This document shows, one piece after another, positions 10,119 to 21,199 of a stretch of 64,000 bases of DNA; the stretch's first letter is position 1, and each line of letters begins with the position of its first letter. Location of the stretch: positions 17,608,001 through 17,672,000 of the forward strand of contig CM065318.1 of NCBI GenBank assembly GCA_033032175.1. The letters are read 5' to 3'. The DNA is from Saturnia japonica. Its lineage: Eukaryota; Arthropoda; Insecta; Lepidoptera; Saturniidae. A program made the position numbers and the translations under genes. The notes beneath the pieces are model-generated. The model was not told the origin of the DNA. It did no database searches and worked only from the letters and a program-made list of their open reading frames with translations.

Positions 10119-10548
10119 TCTATACAATTAATAAAATTGAAGTGTCTGTTTGTAATGTCAAAATAATAGTTTTTTACTAAATGCCTATGAAATTATATAC
10201 AATACATACGTCTGTTTATTCCGGCTAATCTCCAAAACGGTTGGACCGATTTTTGATTTGGAAAGGGAGTAACTTAGGCTACTATTATTTTAATTATTAC
10301 TATTTACTACTACTATTATTTTATTTAAATGGCTTAAGCTGAGTATACCATAAGAGATATAGCAAACTAATGTACCACATGATTGTAGGCATTAAAAAGA
10401 GCTACAAAAAAGTCAAGGAGAGTATATGTCTATCTACGAAGGAACACCCACAATAAGCATTTTTGTCTTTAAAATATCCGGGAGCGGGGGAGCAAGTTTC
10501 GCGCGAGCTTTCTGTAGTCCACGTGAGCGAAGCCGCGAGCACAGCTAG
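10119..10548 (+). mobile_element. Helitron A, near-complete non-autonomous copy
   Basis: It starts TCTATACAATTAATAAAATT after an A and ends gagcacagCTAG before T. These are the standard Helitron signs: 5' TC, 3' CTAG, A/T host site, no duplication. Internal blocks ('cggttggaccgatttttgat', 'atggcttaagctgagtatac', 'acccacaataagcatttttg') are shared with about ten other copies in the window. No Rep/helicase ORF, so it depends on an autonomous partner elsewhere. Confidence 0.8.
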
Positions 10549-10959
10549 TTTGTCCTATAGACGTTTGTAATACCGTTGGATGCAAGGAGTTATTTAGCGG
10601 CGATCTTATGTAGGGTGGAGATATTCCATAAGTCGGACTGCTCCACGTATAGAGAAATCTTCAATGAAATTAATTCTCTTTAATTTAATCTATAAATCCT
10701 TTAATATAAGAAGGACGAAACGCGTCTGGAAGTGGGAGGTTCAATGGCATTAAACGTAGAATTTATTGTGCGAAAGACCTTAGAAAGAACTATTACCGGT
10801 ATTCCAGCATTATTCATTTAATAATATTTTGGTTCCGTGTTACAACAAAACACTGGAAACAGTGAAAACTAAAAACATTTCAAAGATATTCAAATGTTCT
10901 CGCTTACTTTAGAAGGAATCTATCGACATTTTAAATTGTAACACATCTTTTCTTTGATT

Positions 10960-11235
10960 TAGGTATTTGCCCAGAACTATTTAGTATTTACAAGGAGTTT
11001 TTAGCGGAATCTTGAAGTGTTATGTGGTGGTTTTTGTTTTGAACCGTAAACTTATTTTATTTGGCCCTATGTTATGGAATTTTGACGGCATTTTACGTAA
11101 TGCAGTTTGTGTTACTGTTCACAAGTGGGTTATAAATAATAACTGGGAACATGCTTTTTCAGTTGCCGGAAAAACTCACTGAAATGTTTGAAGCCGCCAT
11201 CTTATTGACTCTATCTTTGAATATCGAAAAATAAT
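10960..11235 (+). mobile_element. Retroposon R copy, diverged and 3'-incomplete
   Basis: 'ggagtttttagcggaatctt', 'gaagtgttatgtggtggttt', 'ggccctatgttatgga' and 'gccgccatcttattgact' match, in order, the element present twice at 39139-39851. This copy lacks the GAA-rich tail and is clearly older. Confidence 0.65.
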
Positions 11236-11352
11236 AATAACTGGATACTCTATATACATGACTTGGGTAGAATAGTGTAGGAACACGTTTGCCATTCAAT
11301 CAAATAGAGAAGCAGCTGTATTTACAAGATTATATCTACCTTCTATATTAAG

Positions 11353-11645
11353 CAATGATGGCTCAGTTGGTAGCGTGTACGGACTCCGTGTCGATCGACG
11401 TGACTTCGAGTCCTTGCAATGAGTCCGAGCGCTCGGTTAAGGAACACATAGTGATGAAACCATATCATGGTGGAAAGGCTTTTTCTAATGACCGCCGGGC
11501 TAGCTATCAAACTCTAGTTGAAAATCTTTGGCCAAACACCTATAGGTGTGTTCCGGCAGTTGCACTTGAGAGCCAGTCTTTGTTTAGACTTAGCGTGCTA
11601 CCATCTTGGGCCACATCGTCACTTAACATCAGGTGATATTGTGGG
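11353..11645 (+). mobile_element. SINE-1 (tRNA-derived), best-preserved head
   Basis: The head contains a box-A-like tggctcagttggtagcg (about 11361) and a box-B-like gacttcgagtcc (about 11402), 41 bp apart, as in a tRNA. It is followed by the SINE-1 body: 'gctcggttaaggaacacat', 'ctaatgaccgcc', 'ccaaacacctataggtgtgt', and the tail 'cgtcacttaacatcaggtga'. The 93-codon frame across it is incidental. Other copies: 1440, 17033, 53660, and fragments at 41020, 55395 and 63768. Confidence 0.8.
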
Positions 11646-11944
11646 CACAACGATAAAGCTATTAAGATTTATAAAATATAATACAATTATAACTGACTAA
11701 CAGACATATCAACGCACAACTCAAACTACTGTGGCTAGAACCGTGCAAATTTATATGCTGGTTACTTTTACACTGTGAGTGAGCATTAAGGAAGGATTTT
11801 TGAAAATTCAACCCTTAAGGTGGTGAAAAAGGGGATGAAAGTTTGTATGAAAACCCGCTATTTTGAAGATAGGTCTATGATAATTGGTATTTAGCAGTTC
11901 AGTTAAAAAGTAAAAAAGATGGGGAAATAACTTAACTATGATGC

Positions 11945-12308
11945 GACTCGCTGACTTTTTTGTATGTCTTCTTAATGTCTACAATTATGTAGTACATTAG
12001 TTTGACATATCTCTTTATGATTTACTCAGCGTAAGCCATTTAAGCGTCCGAATTCATTGACCATGACGATTTTTTTTAAAACAAAAGTAGTATAAGTTAC
12101 TCCCTATAAATTCAGCTATCTACCAGTGAAAGTCCCATTAAAATCGGTCCAACCGCTTCGGAAATTACCCGGAACAAACAGACAGATAGACAAAAATTTT
12201 AAAAATGGGTGTTTTGTTATAGTTATCGTATATACTTTCATAAGAATTTAGTAAAAAGCTTTTATTTTGGCATTACAAACAGACACTTAAATTTATTAAT
12301 TGTATAGA
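11945..12308 (-). mobile_element. Helitron A, 3'-truncated copy
   Basis: Its right end is attaattgtataga next to T, which is TC... on the minus strand. The internal blocks 'gcgtaagccatttaagcgtc', 'agtgaaagtcccattaaaat' and 'cggaacaaacagacagatag' match the family. The CTAG end is missing on the left, where the sequence becomes unrelated at about 11945. Confidence 0.7.
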
Positions 12309-12734
12309 TACATATCTATGCTTGATGTAAGCCTCAGCGAGTTAACGCACGGCTTCTGGAGGATTCGTTCGTGGAACATGAATAACAAAAAAAAAAAAAA
12401 ACTGAAAAAAGTCTAACATATAGGTACCTACGTAATACGTCACCCGAGTAAGTGCGTACCGCACAGTATACCACATACCGCAGTGAGAGCCAGGAGCGCT
12501 CATTAAAATCCGAGTTTTTCCATTTATCCGTCATTTTGTTGACACGAATTTCAGTTATTTCATATTCAAAATTATTTTGTATCATACTGTGCGTACAATC
12601 GTTTTTTGTAGAATGTTAAAAAACTCATGTGACATTAATATAATTTAGCCTACGAGAGAAAGAAATGGAATAGATTTACGTTATACATGATTAATGCACG
12701 TCCTGAATTGCGTAGTTATAATATGATCGTTGTT

Positions 12735-12835
12735 GAATTGGCCTAGCGGTGATGACGACCAGACTTATAAGCACTGTTCTACGTTCATTGTTCTGTACGA
12801 GAACGAGATTTTTAAAGAAGATACGAATAAGAATT
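12735..12835 (+). mobile_element. SINE-4 head fragment (tRNA-like box A)
   Basis: 'gaattggcctagcggtgatg' then 'gacgaccagacttata' resembles a tRNA D-arm/box A (tggYctagcggt). It recurs at 25680-25780 as 'gaattggtctagcggtgtg' with 'aagaccagacttgtac'. Both copies end near 'aaagaagata'. No box B is recognisable, so each is a partial copy. Confidence 0.45.
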
Positions 12836-12867
12836 GTAGTCTGTTTCAAAAATTATAATTGAAATGA

Positions 12868-13175
12868 AAACTTATTTAGCCGCGTTGAGCGATTTTTGGT
12901 ATGGGAATAATATATGGGTTCGCGTGATCTTCGTGTAACCGATGACCTTGTCATGCTTGTGACGTATTGCGCTTGCGTCAGACTAGCGGCCTGTGTACAT
13001 GTATACGCATATATACACTAATACATTGTATATACTCGACTGTATCTTATTATGTGTGTTTGGCCTTTTGGATGGGTAAAATCTTGTGATTTCGCGTCAC
13101 TGACGAGCAATAATTCAGACTATGATCGATTTAAAAATTCAAAATTGAGTTTTCACTTCTGTTGCCAGTCCTTAC
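12868..13175 (+). repeat. Repeat E, uninterrupted copy
   Basis: A contiguous version of the element found in two pieces at 7262-7562 and 8925-8968. It includes the extra segment 'gtgatttcgcgtcactgacg'. Non-coding. Confidence 0.65.
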
Positions 13176-13179
13176 GACT

Positions 13180-14100
13180 GCCTGTGTTTTTTTTTAAAGT
13201 TGAACATTAAAATCTTATCTTAAATCTGGTTTTCAAAACAATATCTATTATAGTATTATAAAGAGGAAAGGTTTGAGTTTTTTCTTTGTTTTATGTTTGT
13301 TTTTTTGTTTGTAATGGATAAACTCAAACACTTCTAGACCGATTTAAAAAAAAAATTCACCAATATAAAGCTGCAGTATCAGTGAGTAACATAGGCTAAA
13401 TTCTTACACAAAGTAAAAAACATGCCAGTGACGCAAACTCATAAGATTTTACCTATCCAAAAATCGCCCAACTTGGGTATATAATATTTCACTTAAAAAA
13501 CCGTAAACGATTTTATATTTTTCAAATCAAACATTATAAGTTTTTCTGTAGTAAATTGTAAACGCTATAACTAAGTATTTTACGTTTTGAAGCTATTGTA
13601 TTTATTAGCTTTTATTGATCATATTTAGCCTACCTCTTTAAGCATATAGTACACAAATGGGCTCCACACACGAACGGCATCAATATTCCTGATATCGCAT
13701 TACAACGAATGTCTAATATTCGAATTGGTGCGGTCTTGTTCAAAACGCCATTTTAGACATTTTCTCGCTTAGCCAAAGTACATTTTATTCCCTTCGATTA
13801 AAGTCCATTGTGGATGCACAATTAACATAGTTCGAGCGGTACTCAAGGGAAATTATGAAAATGAGTATCATCCTCGCAGTTGGCAGGTATTTTGTCAGAT
13901 AAACGTTATTTGTTTGCTTCGATTATCTATGTATGTAGTTGATAGTTGCCTTGGTATTCATCCTAACTATATATGTGGGGGGTCGGCAGTGACAACTAAG
14001 TTTAATTTGCACTTAACTTTTACACAATAAACCTTTATTGCTTTATCTTGGTTTTAAGTTGGTTTGCTGAGTATTTTATTTCCATTTGAAATACATTTGC
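13180..14100. other. No gene seen; decayed repeat around 13250-13450
   Basis: Around 13250-13400 'tttgtttgtaatggataaac' ... 'ctagaccgatttaaa' ... 'gagtaacataggctaaattc' follows the pattern of lepidopteran Helitron/RTE remnants also seen at 20820-21020. The rest is unassigned AT-rich DNA. Confidence 0.4.
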
Positions 14101-14104
14101 ACAA

Positions 14105-14362
14105 ACGATAGTGGCGACTGCTGAGATATGAAGTTTTACTGACGGTCATCACCATCCTCTGAGCCTTTTCTTAACTTGATGATGAGTAAAATGCAGAGTA
14201 AGAAATAAGGTTTCGACTGACAGGATCAATGGTCTTCAGTAGATGGACAGTAGCCACAACCATCCGAGCCTATTGTTCACCTGATTGTAAAGTACAGTGT
14301 AAGAACAGCGGTGACTGCTAACATATGAAGATCCATTGACCGTCACCACCATCATCTGAGCG
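14105..14362 (+). repeat. Three degenerate tandem units of about 100 bp
   Basis: 'gtggcgactgctgagatatg' ... 'catcaccatcctctgagcc' near 14110-14165 is echoed by 'ggtgactgctaacatatgaa' ... 'caccaccatcatctgagcg' near 14308-14360. A weaker middle copy ('cacaaccatccgagcc') lies at 14215-14270. An old local duplication. Confidence 0.5.
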
Positions 14363-14480
14363 TGTGAATGGGATGATGTGATGTGATGGGACACAGGATG
14401 GCTGATAGATACGCATCGCTCTGAAGCGTTTCACAGGTTATTTAATATATTCGATCGGAAAAAAGTGCTCCAATATTCTG

Positions 14481-14606
14481 CTGTCGGTACCATGCCATTT
14501 GTTGTCTAGAGTGTATGTATGTAGTGTAGTAATGGACCTTTTAAGATCTGTCGGTACCACGCCATTTGTTGTCTAGAGTGTTGTATGCAGTTATGGACCT
14601 TTTATA
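14481..14606 (+). repeat. Two tandem units of about 67 bp
   Basis: ctgtcggtaccatgccattt at 14481 recurs as ctgtcggtaccacgccattt at 14548. Both continue 'gttgtctagagtgt' and 'atggacctttta', separated by small indels. Confidence 0.85.
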
Positions 14607-14844
14607 AAGAATCTACTCGTAACTTTTCGTACTCGTAGTTATTGGAACCGTTGTATTTATTGTATTAATTATGTGACTATTTCCTATACTTAAACTATGA
14701 AAAGAGCATTGAAAAAAAAGAAAAGCACAATGTGAAACTGCATATCAATCTCCGATAACTCAGGTCAGGTAACGAAACCAAAAAACACTCGCCGTTTGGT
14801 ACAGTCTGCAAAGGAATCGACGGTTGAGTAAAAACTCATGAATA

Positions 14845-14935
14845 GAAATAATGAATCGAACCCAGACTCCCGCTTCCCTCGATATACAATTTGTCAACGT
14901 ACGGACGCGATGCGACTACTTGACGTACCTACGTT
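14845..14935 (-). mobile_element. tRNA-like SINE head or tRNA pseudogene, minus strand
   Basis: On the minus strand a box B, gggttcgattc, lies near 14857-14867. It is preceded by a tRNA-length region that lacks a convincing box A or acceptor pairing. It is more likely a SINE remnant than a working tRNA gene. Confidence 0.35.
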
Positions 14936-15072
14936 TGTTAGGTGGTGGATAAAGGCATAGATATTTTATAATAATATAATTATTTCACTAAGCTCCTATT
15001 TTTATTATAACTCATATTTATTGACAGTTCATAATATAGTCTAACAATTAAGAAATTAGATATTTATTTTAT

Positions 15073-15445
15073 CTAACGATCGCCCTCAGCTCGAAATTCG
15101 ATCAGCGACTTTTTGATCATAGACTATTTTCGGTTTGACATTTGCAGTATTCATGAACCTAAACAATGAATATTATTTACATTACTTGCTGTCACTTTTC
15201 GTTGAGTGACAATTTTAATATTTTGGGAGTCTAAGTTGAATGGCACTTGTCGGGATAGTATTCGCAGTATTAATTTATTTAATTTATTATATTAGTAACA
15301 GATATTATAGATAAATATTAGCTTTCTGCACTCCTTCTCCATATAAACTTTAACCATGCCAAATCTCACAGATTTCCGTGCACGCAATACTCTTAAAAAG
15401 GTGTCCGAAGTTTTCTTCTCACGTATTAATATTACATATATAATA
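15073..15445 (-). mobile_element. Helitron B copy
   Basis: Family B runs, on the plus strand, from ctagcgatcg-type sequence (here ctaacgatcg) through 'cagcgactttttgatcatag', 'tgctgtcacttttcgttgag', 'ctgcactccttctccatata' and 'cgtgcacgcaatac' to 'cacgtattaatat'. In intact copies the minus strand starts A|TCTATATATTAATACGTG and ends CTAG|T, so this is a second Helitron-type family. Here both ends are eroded. Confidence 0.75.
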
Positions 15446-15449
15446 ATTC

Positions 15450-16190
15450 CCGTGTACAAAATTTCATGAAAAATGGGTAAAAACTAATTGTTTTTTTTAC
15501 TATCTCTCAATAAATTTTTGACGATTTTTTTAGCCTATAAATTATAGAATGGTGTATGCTTCCCATGTACCAAATTTCATAAGAATCGGTGAAGCCGTTT
15601 TTGAGTTGAATTCGGAGATACAAAAAATATTTAATGGCTTATTCGTGCTCAGTATCGTTCATATAGCGATCCTATCAGGAAATTTGAAAAAAAGCTGTAC
15701 AGACAGAACCACAGACTTGTTAATAAACAAGATAAAAACACTTAAAAGAAGAGTTAGCGTTAGAGTTATTTCTTGGTCAGCTTTTTTAATAATTGTCTAT
15801 TTACGTACACGCGTAACAAAACCGTTAAGGTGTGCATGTTCCGTGTGACTGTGACTCATGAATTTATTATACTTGAAGTTTGTTGTGAATTCTAGATATT
15901 AATGTAATATTTGAAAATAGTTGACTTTTATATAGATAGTAAAAATATTGATAAAACCCGCCATCGATACACGGTACACGTGAATAAAAACAAACGAAAT
16001 AAATAATAACGTAAAGTAATGTCAAACAATGGACTACCACAATCAAACAGTCTGTGTATTGCATTTTTACATCAATTTTACTAAGTTAACCCGAAGTCTG
16101 CCCGTATATTATTCAGGCTGCGCCGCGCTTGTTGGCGCGTCACGATATTTGCATGAACCACTTATCTAAACCGATTACTCGATTTGTTGT
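15450..16190. other. No gene seen
   Basis: A 99-codon frame at 15549-15848 has no domain-like features. Its start ('ccaaatttcataagaatcgg', 'gaagccgttttt') resembles the 3' part of lepidopteran Helitron/RTE repeats, so it is probably repeat-derived. Confidence 0.45.
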
Positions 16191-16194
16191 AATG

Positions 16195-16440
16195 AAATAC
16201 TTCTTTCCGCAACATCGCGTCGAGTATGAGGAAGCGATGGAACAAATAAAATAAATATTGTGGTGTACAAATGGAACACACTGGATCCAAAATTATTTGT
16301 CGATTTCTCTCCATTTGGGAGCTAGTGATGATATCTCCATAGAGCTTGCATAGGATACTGTAGCCGCTTACCATCAGGCGAGCCGTATGCTTGTTTACCA
16401 GCTTTGTTGTAGGTATATTAAAAAAGTCATATAGGCCGGA
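16195..16440. repeat. Dispersed repeat J (ends 'gcttaccatcaggcgagccg')
   Basis: 'gatttctctccatttggga' near 16300, then 'gcttaccatcaggcgagccg' and 'tatgcttgtttacc', recur at 25380-25640. The last block is a common end sequence of lepidopteran retroposons. Orientation and class are not fixed. Confidence 0.5.
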
Positions 16441-17032
16441 ATAAAAGCGAGGACCGCCGATAGATTTCCAATCAATAATGTGCAGTCACTTTACTGTGTT
16501 AAATAGATACAGTTTATTAAATTCTTTCCAGGCTTGTTGCTTATTCTACTAGGTATATATATATTACGTTTTTTTTTGTTGTTGCTACCATAAGGAAGCA
16601 GATGTTAATTAAAATTGAGCGCGTAATCTCTATAAGATTTTTCATCCTATTGCCAGTTAAATCTGAAGGTATTGGCTGAAAAACAGCGCCGTCTGGTGAT
16701 TTTACTCACGGGCGACAAAAAACTGATAGCAAGTCTTTTTGACGCATCGTTTATTTTTGTTGATTTTGTTTTTAATATTTTATGTTTTAACATCTGGGCG
16801 AACGATCTTTGCTCAGTATTAAAAAAAAAAAAACACTTTATACTTGAACTTAGAATTTAATACATTATCTAAATACGAAAAATAATCGTAATCGTTGGAG
16901 CCATTTCCGAGGAACCACATACATATATATACAAGAATTGCTCACTTAATATAGTAAGATTAGTTTTTTTTCATGTATTTGTTTGTGTTCCTTGTGACAA
17001 TATTTTTTTTCATTCTATCTTTCTTTTCTTTA

Positions 17033-17336
17033 TAGATTTAGCGTTATGGCCACAATCTTACCTGCTGTTAAGTGACGATGTGCCGCAAGATGGTAACAAG
17101 TTAAGCTTAGTGCGGGAATTCAAGTGTAACTGCCGGAACACACCTGTAGGTGCTTGGTGACATATGTATTTTGTAACTTGAGGGTGGTAGCTAGCCAGGC
17201 GGGCATTAGAAAATAACCTACCGGCATGCTATACTTTCATCACGAGGAAGCGCAGGCTCATTGCAGGGATTCGAACTCACGTCGAACGACGCGATATCCG
17301 TACACGCTACCAACTGAGCTATCATTGCTTTGATGT
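17033..17336 (-). mobile_element. SINE-1, nearly full-length copy
   Basis: On the minus strand the head carries a box A (gctcagttggtagcg, about 17310-17324) and a box B (gagttcgaatccc, about 17266-17278). The body runs down to 'gtcacttaacagcaggtaag' and 'ttgtggccataacgctaaa'. The same tail occurs at 55526 and 63768. Non-coding. Confidence 0.8.
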
Positions 17337-17500
17337 TCTTATGACTGTCAACCCGTCTGTCTCATTTAGCGGTGGATCACATATGATTAATTAGTCAGAT
17401 TTGATGTAGGAGACTATTCTGTTAGTTGTCGATGAGTATTTCGAACGTTGCTTGATCAATTTGATCATAATTATTGTATATTGTATTATAATACTACTAT

Positions 17501-18986
17501 CTAGTATCCGCGACTTCGTCTGCGTATTATTGGACATACACATATTGATCTCGTAGCACGACAAACAAAAAGAAAATCATAGATGAGTTTGTCACCATGC
17601 GTATGGTGGACGCGATTCCTACCACCCCGCTATATACCGATAGATTTCGAAACACGACAAAGTAAAAAATCATAGAGGGGTATTATATTTGTAGGATAAC
17701 GGTGGTTATGTTATGATTTTACTAGAATAAAAAATAGCCTAAGAATTACTCCACGTTGTAAACTGTCTGTATGCTAAATTTCATCCAAAACCGTTCAGTA
17801 GTTTTTACGTGTTTCAGTAACAAACATGAAAACTTTCACATTTATTATATTTGTAGGATAACACTGGTTAAGCTATAACTGTTACCGGAATAAAAAGTAA
17901 CCCATGTTTTATTCCAGGTCATAGAATATCTGTCTACTTAATTTCATTCAAATCCGTTCAGCCGTTTTCGCGTGGTTGAGTAACAAACATGAAAACTTTC
18001 ACATTTATTATATTTGTAGGACAACACTGGTTAAGCTATAACTGTTACCGGAATAAAAAGTAACCCATGTGTTATTCCAGGTCATAGAATATCTGTCTGC
18101 TTAATTTCATTCAAATCCGTTCAGCCGTTTTCGCGTGGTTGAGTAACAAACATGAAAACTTTCACATTTATTATATTTGTAGGACAACACTGGTTAAGCT
18201 ATAACTGTTACCGGAATAAAAAGTAACCCATGTGTTATTCCAGGTCATAGAATATCTGTCTGCTTAATTTCATTCAAATCCGTTCAGCCGTTTTCGCGTG
18301 GTTGAGTAACAAACATGAAAACTTTCACATTTATTATATTTGTAGGATAACACTGGTTAAGCTATAACTGTTACCGGAATAAAAAGTAACCCATGTGTTA
18401 TTCCAGGTCATAGAATATCTGTCTACTTAATTTCATTCAAATCCGTTCAGCCGTTTTCGCGTGGTTGAGTAACAAACATGAAAACTTTCACATTTATTAT
18501 ATTTGTAGGATAACACTGGTTAAGCTATAACTGTTACCGGAATAAAAAGTAACCCATGTTTTATCCCAGGTCATAGAATATCTGTCTACTTAATTTCATT
18601 CAAATCCGTTCAGCCGTTTTCGCGTGGTTGAGTAACAAACATGAAAACTTTCACATTTATTATATTTGTAGGATAACAGTGGTTAAGCTATAACTGTTAC
18701 CGGAATAAAAAGTAACTCATGTATTATTCCAGGTCATAGAATATCTGTCTGCTTAATTTCATTCAAATCCGTTCAGCCGTTTTCGCGTGGTTGAGTAACA
18801 AACATGAAAACTTTCACATTTATTATATTTGTAGAATAACACTGGTTAAGCTATAACTGTTACCGGAATAAAAAGTAACCCATGTGTTATTCCAGGTCAT
18901 AGAATATCTGTCTGCTTAATTTCATTCAAATACGTTCAGCCAAATATCCAAACATACACACTTTCACATTTATTGTATTAGTGAGA
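17501..18986 (-). mobile_element. Helitron-like element containing a 163-bp minisatellite
   Basis: The left end reads ctagtatccgcgacttcgtc, so the minus strand ends in CTAG. The right end on the minus strand starts A|TCTCACTAATACAATAAATG. Between them the body is almost entirely tandem repeats. The base next to the CTAG is not the expected T on the minus strand, so that end has mutated or the boundary is slightly off. No Rep/helicase coding capacity. Confidence 0.6.
17691..18986. repeat. Tandem array of about eight 163-bp units
   Basis: The start of 'gtaggataacactgg' (or close variants) occurs at 17691, 17853, 18016, 18179, 18342, 18505, 18668 and 18831, giving spacings of 162 and then 163 six times. 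Internal units are nearly identical. The first and last are diverged. Each unit contains, on the minus strand, a TCCTAC-type Helitron 5' end followed by 'aataaatgtgaaagt', so the terminus itself has been tandemly multiplied. Confidence 0.97.
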
Positions 18987-18989
18987 TGA

Positions 18990-19078
18990 TCAGCCTCTTA
19001 TTTAAATAATTTCATGTGCACACAATAACAAAACTATATTACACAAAATATCACCAATATTACATAATATAGATTTAT
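18990..19078 (-). mobile_element. Retroposon R fragment
   Basis: 'aacaaaactatattacacaa' and 'ccaatattacataatataga' match the antisense of retroposon R (compare 39727-39785). It is truncated on both sides by neighbouring Helitrons. Confidence 0.4.
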
Positions 19079-19094
19079 ATGTCCATTTTGTAAA

Positions 19095-19425
19095 TCTATA
19101 TGCGAAACAAAAGCTTTCAATTCCATGTTAAGCGTATTGCATGCACGGAAGACTGTGAGATTTGGCATGGTTAAAGTTTATATGGAGAAGGAGTGCAGAA
19201 AGCTAAAATTGATCTATAATATCTGTTACTAATATATTAAATAAAATAAATTAATACTGCGAATCTTTGAACTTAGACCTCCCAAAATATTGACATTGTC
19301 ACTCAATGAAAAGTGATAGCAAGTGATGTGAATACTCATTGTTTATGAATACTGCAAATGTCAAACAGAAAATAGTCTATGATCAAAAAGTCGCTGGTTG
19401 AATTTGGAATTAGGGCGATCGCTAG
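19095..19425 (+). mobile_element. Helitron B copy
   Basis: It starts A|TCTATATGCGAAACAAAAGC and ends gcgatcgCTAG|T. It contains 'gtgcagaaagctaaaattga', 'cactcaatgaaaagtgatag' and 'ctatgatcaaaaagtcgctg' in family order. Both Helitron termini are readable. Confidence 0.78.
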
Positions 19426-19429
19426 TTCT

Positions 19430-20140
19430 TTAAATACCACAACATAACATTAAGTTCATGCCAAAAATTTCTGTTTAAAAGTGTTGAGATACGAATAAAG
19501 TTCTGATATACAACAACCTTTATGGTGATTATATAATGTAACAAAATTCTATTTTAAAATATGCGAAAAATCATTCAAGCGGATAAACATGAAAATAATA
19601 AATTCACAAACAGAATTCAGCAATTTATAAAGTCTTAACTTCGAGACAAGATTAATGGTCCGATGTTTTTAGTTCGCATTTGTAGAAACTCTGTCGTAGT
19701 TTCATGGGAAATAATGCCCTCACCTTTCTTGCTCAGCTAATGCATTTTTTATGATATTGACTGTCTGAATTATTATTATTTTGATATTGAAAAGTTCTTT
19801 AGCGTCGTTGTGATTTGAAACGCGATGAAACGAAAAAGCGACACGAAGTAGAGATAAACACATACATCTATAGCTTTTAGCCTGCGAGAGAATGAGATGG
19901 AATACATTATACAGTACTCCCTGTTATATCTGTCTCCTTTTTGTACGTGTGTATGCGCCTGCGTGTTACGAAGGTTTCAGTTCTACCGAGTGTGAACTGC
20001 ATACATGTTTTTTTTTTTTATAATTCTGCTCTCGGGGATGACATATATGCCAATTTTACGTATATTCTTGTGACGTAAGGGAGTGAAAGGGTTTATTTTA
20101 TTGCAATACTTATGTTCTAGTCAAAGTTGAGTGACAATAT
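19430..20140. other. No gene or repeat recognised
   Basis: AT-rich DNA with only short unconvincing frames. Confidence 0.4.
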
Positions 20141-20149
20141 TCTGTATTT

Positions 20150-20396
20150 TTACCCGACTGCGAAACAGGATGGTTATATTTTTCGAGCGTATGTTTGTGT
20201 ATATATGTATATTTATTTCTTTGGCACGCTCTGTCGCCTAAACGGCTTGATGGATTTTAGCATATGACGTGTCGTTAGATTCGTCTCAATTGTGCGAGTG
20301 ACATAGGCTATATAATATTTAAGTACAACGTTTGGTAATCTAATAGAAAGCAAAAATAGGTTTTTTTTGCTCAATTGTAGTCGGGTGTTTTGTTTC
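20150..20396 (+). repeat. Lepidopteran 'acccgactgcg' repeat
   Basis: The left end is tttttacccgactgcgaaac and the right end is gtagtcgggtgttttg, partly inverted. In between lie 'ttttcgagcgtatgtttgtg', 'aacggcttgatggattttag' and 'gtgacataggctata'. The block order matches a repeat common in Lepidoptera. No ORF. Confidence 0.55.
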
Positions 20397-20819
20397 CTTT
20401 TTAATAATTTATCTTGTTTTATATACTGTTATGGTATATATTAAAATTATTCTGAACTTTCTAGTCAGTATTAAACAATTGTATATTTTAAAAAGATTAC
20501 ACAATATTTTTTTAGTTTTACTGTGAATAAAATTCATTTAGTACTTTTCTTCAACCTGTGTAATTAGAAAAAGAATCTTACGTATTTCAAATTCGATCGA
20601 AACTAATTATTATCAAATTAATTTAATGGTTTATTGATTTGGCCCTACCGCTTGATGTCGCCGACTGCCGCGAGTTAATTCAATTCACAGAATAAAACAA
20701 ACGAGAATTTCAATGGGTCTGGAGAAACAATGGCCCGATGGTAATGAACGAGTTGGTAAATTTATTTCAAGGTTCCGTGATGTATAAAACGTTTTTTTTT
20801 TCTTCTACGTAGGTTATTT

Positions 20820-21190
20820 ATACTAGTAATATAATAAAGCGGAAAAGTTTTTTGTTTGTTTGTTTAAACACGCTAATCTCTGGAACTACCGGTCTGATTC
20901 GAAAAATTCTTTTTGTATGTCATAGCCAGACTTACGAAAAATAGTATAAGCTATATAAAATTAGGCTATAATTCCCAGTAAGCCTTAAATATCGTTTTAT
21001 TTTGCGTAAGTCGTAAGTCGAGGCCATTTCGAACTTCTATATCCGCGTGCGCTGGCATAATCGTTAATGGTTTGGAAATATAATATACTATAAAAAATAT
21101 TGGTCCGTAGTATACCTAAAAAAAAAGTCAATGATAGCATATGCCTATCTCTTATATATAAGCCACAATAAGGTCTTTTGTGACAAAGAC
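20820..21190 (+). repeat. Helitron-like repeat remnants
   Basis: 'actagtaatataataaagcg', 'tgtttgtttaaacacgctaa' and 'tctctggaactaccggtctg' form the recognisable start of another common lepidopteran repeat. A decayed piece resembling the Helitron A interior ('gcatatgcctatctc' ... 'cacaataag') follows at 21130-21190. Confidence 0.45.
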
Positions 21191-21199
21191 TTGTTGAAA

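Noticed and set aside
11353..11645. 93-codon protein-coding gene
   Set aside because: The frame lies across a tRNA-derived SINE and is not shared by other copies of that SINE.
15549..15848. 99-codon frame
   Set aside because: No domain-like sequence. Its start resembles 3' regions of dispersed repeats.
17691..18986. Regularly spaced repeats that might suggest a CRISPR-like array
   Set aside because: Units are contiguous 163-bp tandem copies with no unique spacers, in a eukaryotic Helitron-like element.
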